Shown here piece after piece: positions 62,685 through 64,000 of a stretch of DNA of 64,000 bases. This stretch comes from Bacteroidales bacterium UBA1715. Lineage in GTDB: Bacteria; Bacteroidota; Bacteroidia; Bacteroidales; UBA1715. The position numbers and the translations under genes were made by a program. The notes under the pieces were generated by a model that was not told where the DNA came from, made no database searches, and saw nothing but the letters and a program-made list of their open reading frames with translations. How positions within the stretch are numbered: the first letter of the stretch is position 1; every line of letters begins with the position of its first letter. The DNA lies in NCBI GenBank assembly GCA_002317135.1, contig DCIX01000036.1, positions 234,268 to 298,267 of the forward strand, given 5' to 3'.

Positions 62685-62713
62685 GATTTGAGAACAAAAA
62701 TAAATCAAAGGAA

Positions 62714-62896
62714 ATGGAAATGCAAGAATTGAAATCTTTTTGTAGCGAAACGCCTAAACGAATGATTGCTAGAAAATGCAAAGTAAGCGTTCGGTATGTT
62801 GACCAGATAATTAACGGCGAACGAACTCCTAATAAAAAGAAAGGTTTAGAAGTAAAAAAAGCTCTTCAAGATATATACTCAAGTAATATATTGTAA
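62714..62896 (+). CDS. Ner-like small DNA-binding regulator
   Basis: The 60-residue product has a helix-turn-helix of the XRE type (RMIARKCKVSVRYVDQIING), followed by basic ERTPNKKKGLEVKKAL. The size and position, first gene to the right of the repressor and just before the transposase, match Ner of Mu-like phages, which turns down early transcription. ATG 62714 follows AAAGGA closely; ATG 62720 is an alternative. The stop overlaps the transposase start as TAATG. Confidence 0.7.
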   Translation: MEMQELKSFCSETPKRMIARKCKVSVRYVDQIINGERTPNKKKGLEVKKALQDIYSSNIL

Positions 62897-64000
62897 TGCA
62901 ATACTACAACAACATATTAGCTGTAGAAAGTTCGTGGCTGGTTGATTCTGGTATTATCACATTCGGAAATTATATCAATCTACGAAAACGCAAGCAAATC
63001 CACGTCCTTCGTCGTGGATGCAATGCTACTCCAGCTCTTGTTGAGTACGAAAGTTTGCCAGATAGGTTCAAGGAAAAAATAAAGCAGCTGGTCGGAAATC
63101 CTTACGATGTTGTTAAAGTGAACAGAATAGCCGAACTAATAGACAGCGATTCCGAGGCTTCGGCATTCTTCGACCAGTTCATTACCGCCGAAGGAAAGTA
63201 TCTGCCTGCCGAAAAACGCCGTGAATACTATGCCAACGCTATTGTTCTGAATGCCGTGCGTGCCTTCGAGAACTAACACAAGTCGCAGCGTGCAAAGATT
63301 GGCGGAAGAAAGGCACGCGTGATTGATTTTGCCATCGATGCAATTTCGGATCTCGACCGTAGCCGCTATCCATTCAATCTTCCTGACAATGCTCGTGCGT
63401 TCGAGCGTAAGTACCGCGACTACTGCAAGAATGGTTATGAGTCGCTTATCCACAACGCTTACAAGAACGGTGCAAAGAATGCAGCAATTGTAACAGAGGA
63501 AGGCGAAGCAATGCTAACAATGTTGCTTGCCCATCCAAACAACTTCGACAACGAACAAATTGCACGACTTTATGGTGAATTTGCAAAAATTCAGGGGACA
63601 AAGCCAATATCATCAAGCACAGTTGCCGTTTGGCGCGACAAACTTGATTCTGTTACATTCGCCCGCCGTCGCGGATCTAAGGAATTCTTCAACAATAAGA
63701 CAATGCAGGTTACTCGATCACTACCTTCGTATCCTCTTGCAATGTGGACATTGGACGGATGGGATGCCGAACTGTTCTACCGCGACGACAACGGTGGCAC
63801 AACACACCGAGTTACGCTTGAGGTTGTTGTTGATCCATATTTCTACTATCCGATTGGCTACGCAATAAGCAGACCAGGAAAAGCCGAAAGTGCTGAACTT
63901 ATAACACGATCGCTTCAGAATGCGCTGCATCATACCAGAGAGTTGTTCGGCGAAATGTATCAAGCTAACCAGATACAATCCGACAATTTCGCAAAATCGG
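62896..64000 (+). pseudogene. MuA-type transposase interrupted by an in-frame stop (partial at window end)
   Basis: The frame starts at ATG 62896 with a Mu-type N-terminal DNA-binding region (VDSGIITFGNYINLRKRKQI). It meets TAA at 63274-63276 after 126 codons (VRAFEN). The same frame then stays open from 63277 to the window end. It continues with SQRAKIGGRKARVIDFAIDA and the DDE catalytic domain: AMWTLDGWDAELFYRDD (first Asp) and NQIQSDNFAKS (second Asp) before the sequence runs out. Sequence quality on both sides is that of one protein, so a single nonsense change, or readthrough, separates the halves. The catalytic Glu is beyond the window. Confidence 0.75.

Larger units (their letters stand above)
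61776..64000 (+). mobile_element. Left end of a Mu-like transposable element or prophage (partial)
   Basis: The gene order from the presumed left end is: terminal repeats, regulatory repeats, CI-type repressor on the minus strand, a divergent Ner-like regulator, then a MuA-type transposase. This is the early region of transposable phages such as Mu. The exact end is not fixed; a TG dinucleotide at 61793-61794 at the start of the TTGTGCGTTTT repeat is a candidate. The right end lies outside the window. The non-coding stretch 61776-62284 holds only the repeats and hairpins listed separately. Confidence 0.75.

Noticed and set aside
1..64000. CRISPR array, rRNA operon or integrase-bounded prophage
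   Set aside because: No regularly spaced repeats, no rRNA sequence and no tyrosine or serine integrase gene are seen in the window.

Overview
This 64 kb window is chromosomal DNA from a member of the Bacteroidota, most likely the Bacteroidales. The base composition is A+T-rich. Many genes are preceded by the Bacteroidota -7 box TAnnTTTG. The gene content also fits: gldH next to ricT, a type IX secretion (T9SS) sorting domain, DUF4159, DUF3109, DUF2279 and DUF4924 families, and a trifunctional MMPL/acyltransferase/methyltransferase fusion. No rRNA operon or CRISPR array is visible. One tRNA gene, tRNA-His(GTG), is present. All functional calls come from reading motifs and gene order, with no database search.

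Layout. 0-7 kb: a regulatory-domain surface protein, an FAD-dependent geranylgeranyl-reductase-like oxidoreductase, a small lipoprotein with an in-frame stop, and three glycosyltransferases. 7-15 kb: tRNA-His, a MORN-type lipoprotein, rplU-rpmA, serS, a SPOR-domain protein, purD, a membrane protein, a WG-repeat lipoprotein and a formylglycine-generating-enzyme-like secreted protein. 15-24.3 kb: a type I restriction-modification island on the minus strand (hsdM, YhcG-like nuclease, Fic protein, hsdS, rhuM, hsdR), visibly more G+C-rich than its surroundings and therefore probably acquired. 24.4-42.6 kb: housekeeping and envelope genes. These include the MMPL fusion, a VWA-like protein with a DUF4159 partner, an AddA/RecB-like helicase-nuclease, an acyl-CoA ligase, the holB-ricT-gldH-trmB cluster, an apparent pseudokinase and pgk.

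42.8-55.8 kb: the most striking region, a polymorphic-toxin locus. A small T9SS-sorted protein carrying one Rhs-type YD motif precedes a 2019-residue SpvB/FG-GAP/Rhs protein that ends in a papain-like toxin domain. Two displaced Rhs-CT cassettes follow. Each repeats the Rhs core up to the DPSG cleavage motif and then switches to an unrelated C-terminal domain. Each CT is followed by a candidate immunity gene, and the genes overlap or nearly touch, as in one long operon. Long direct repeats (1100 bp and about 680 bp) would allow the expressed toxin tip to be exchanged by recombination.

56-61.1 kb: core metabolism (ribBA, manA, rpe) with conserved Bacteroidota genes of unknown function. 61.1-64 kb: a retropepsin-like protease gene and a 5'-truncated partner gene lie beside the left end of a Mu-like transposable element that runs off the window. 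The element shows terminal repeats, a helically phased TTCCA array, a triple 12-bp repeat, a CI-type repressor, a Ner-like regulator and a MuA-type transposase. The transposase frame is broken by one in-frame TAA.
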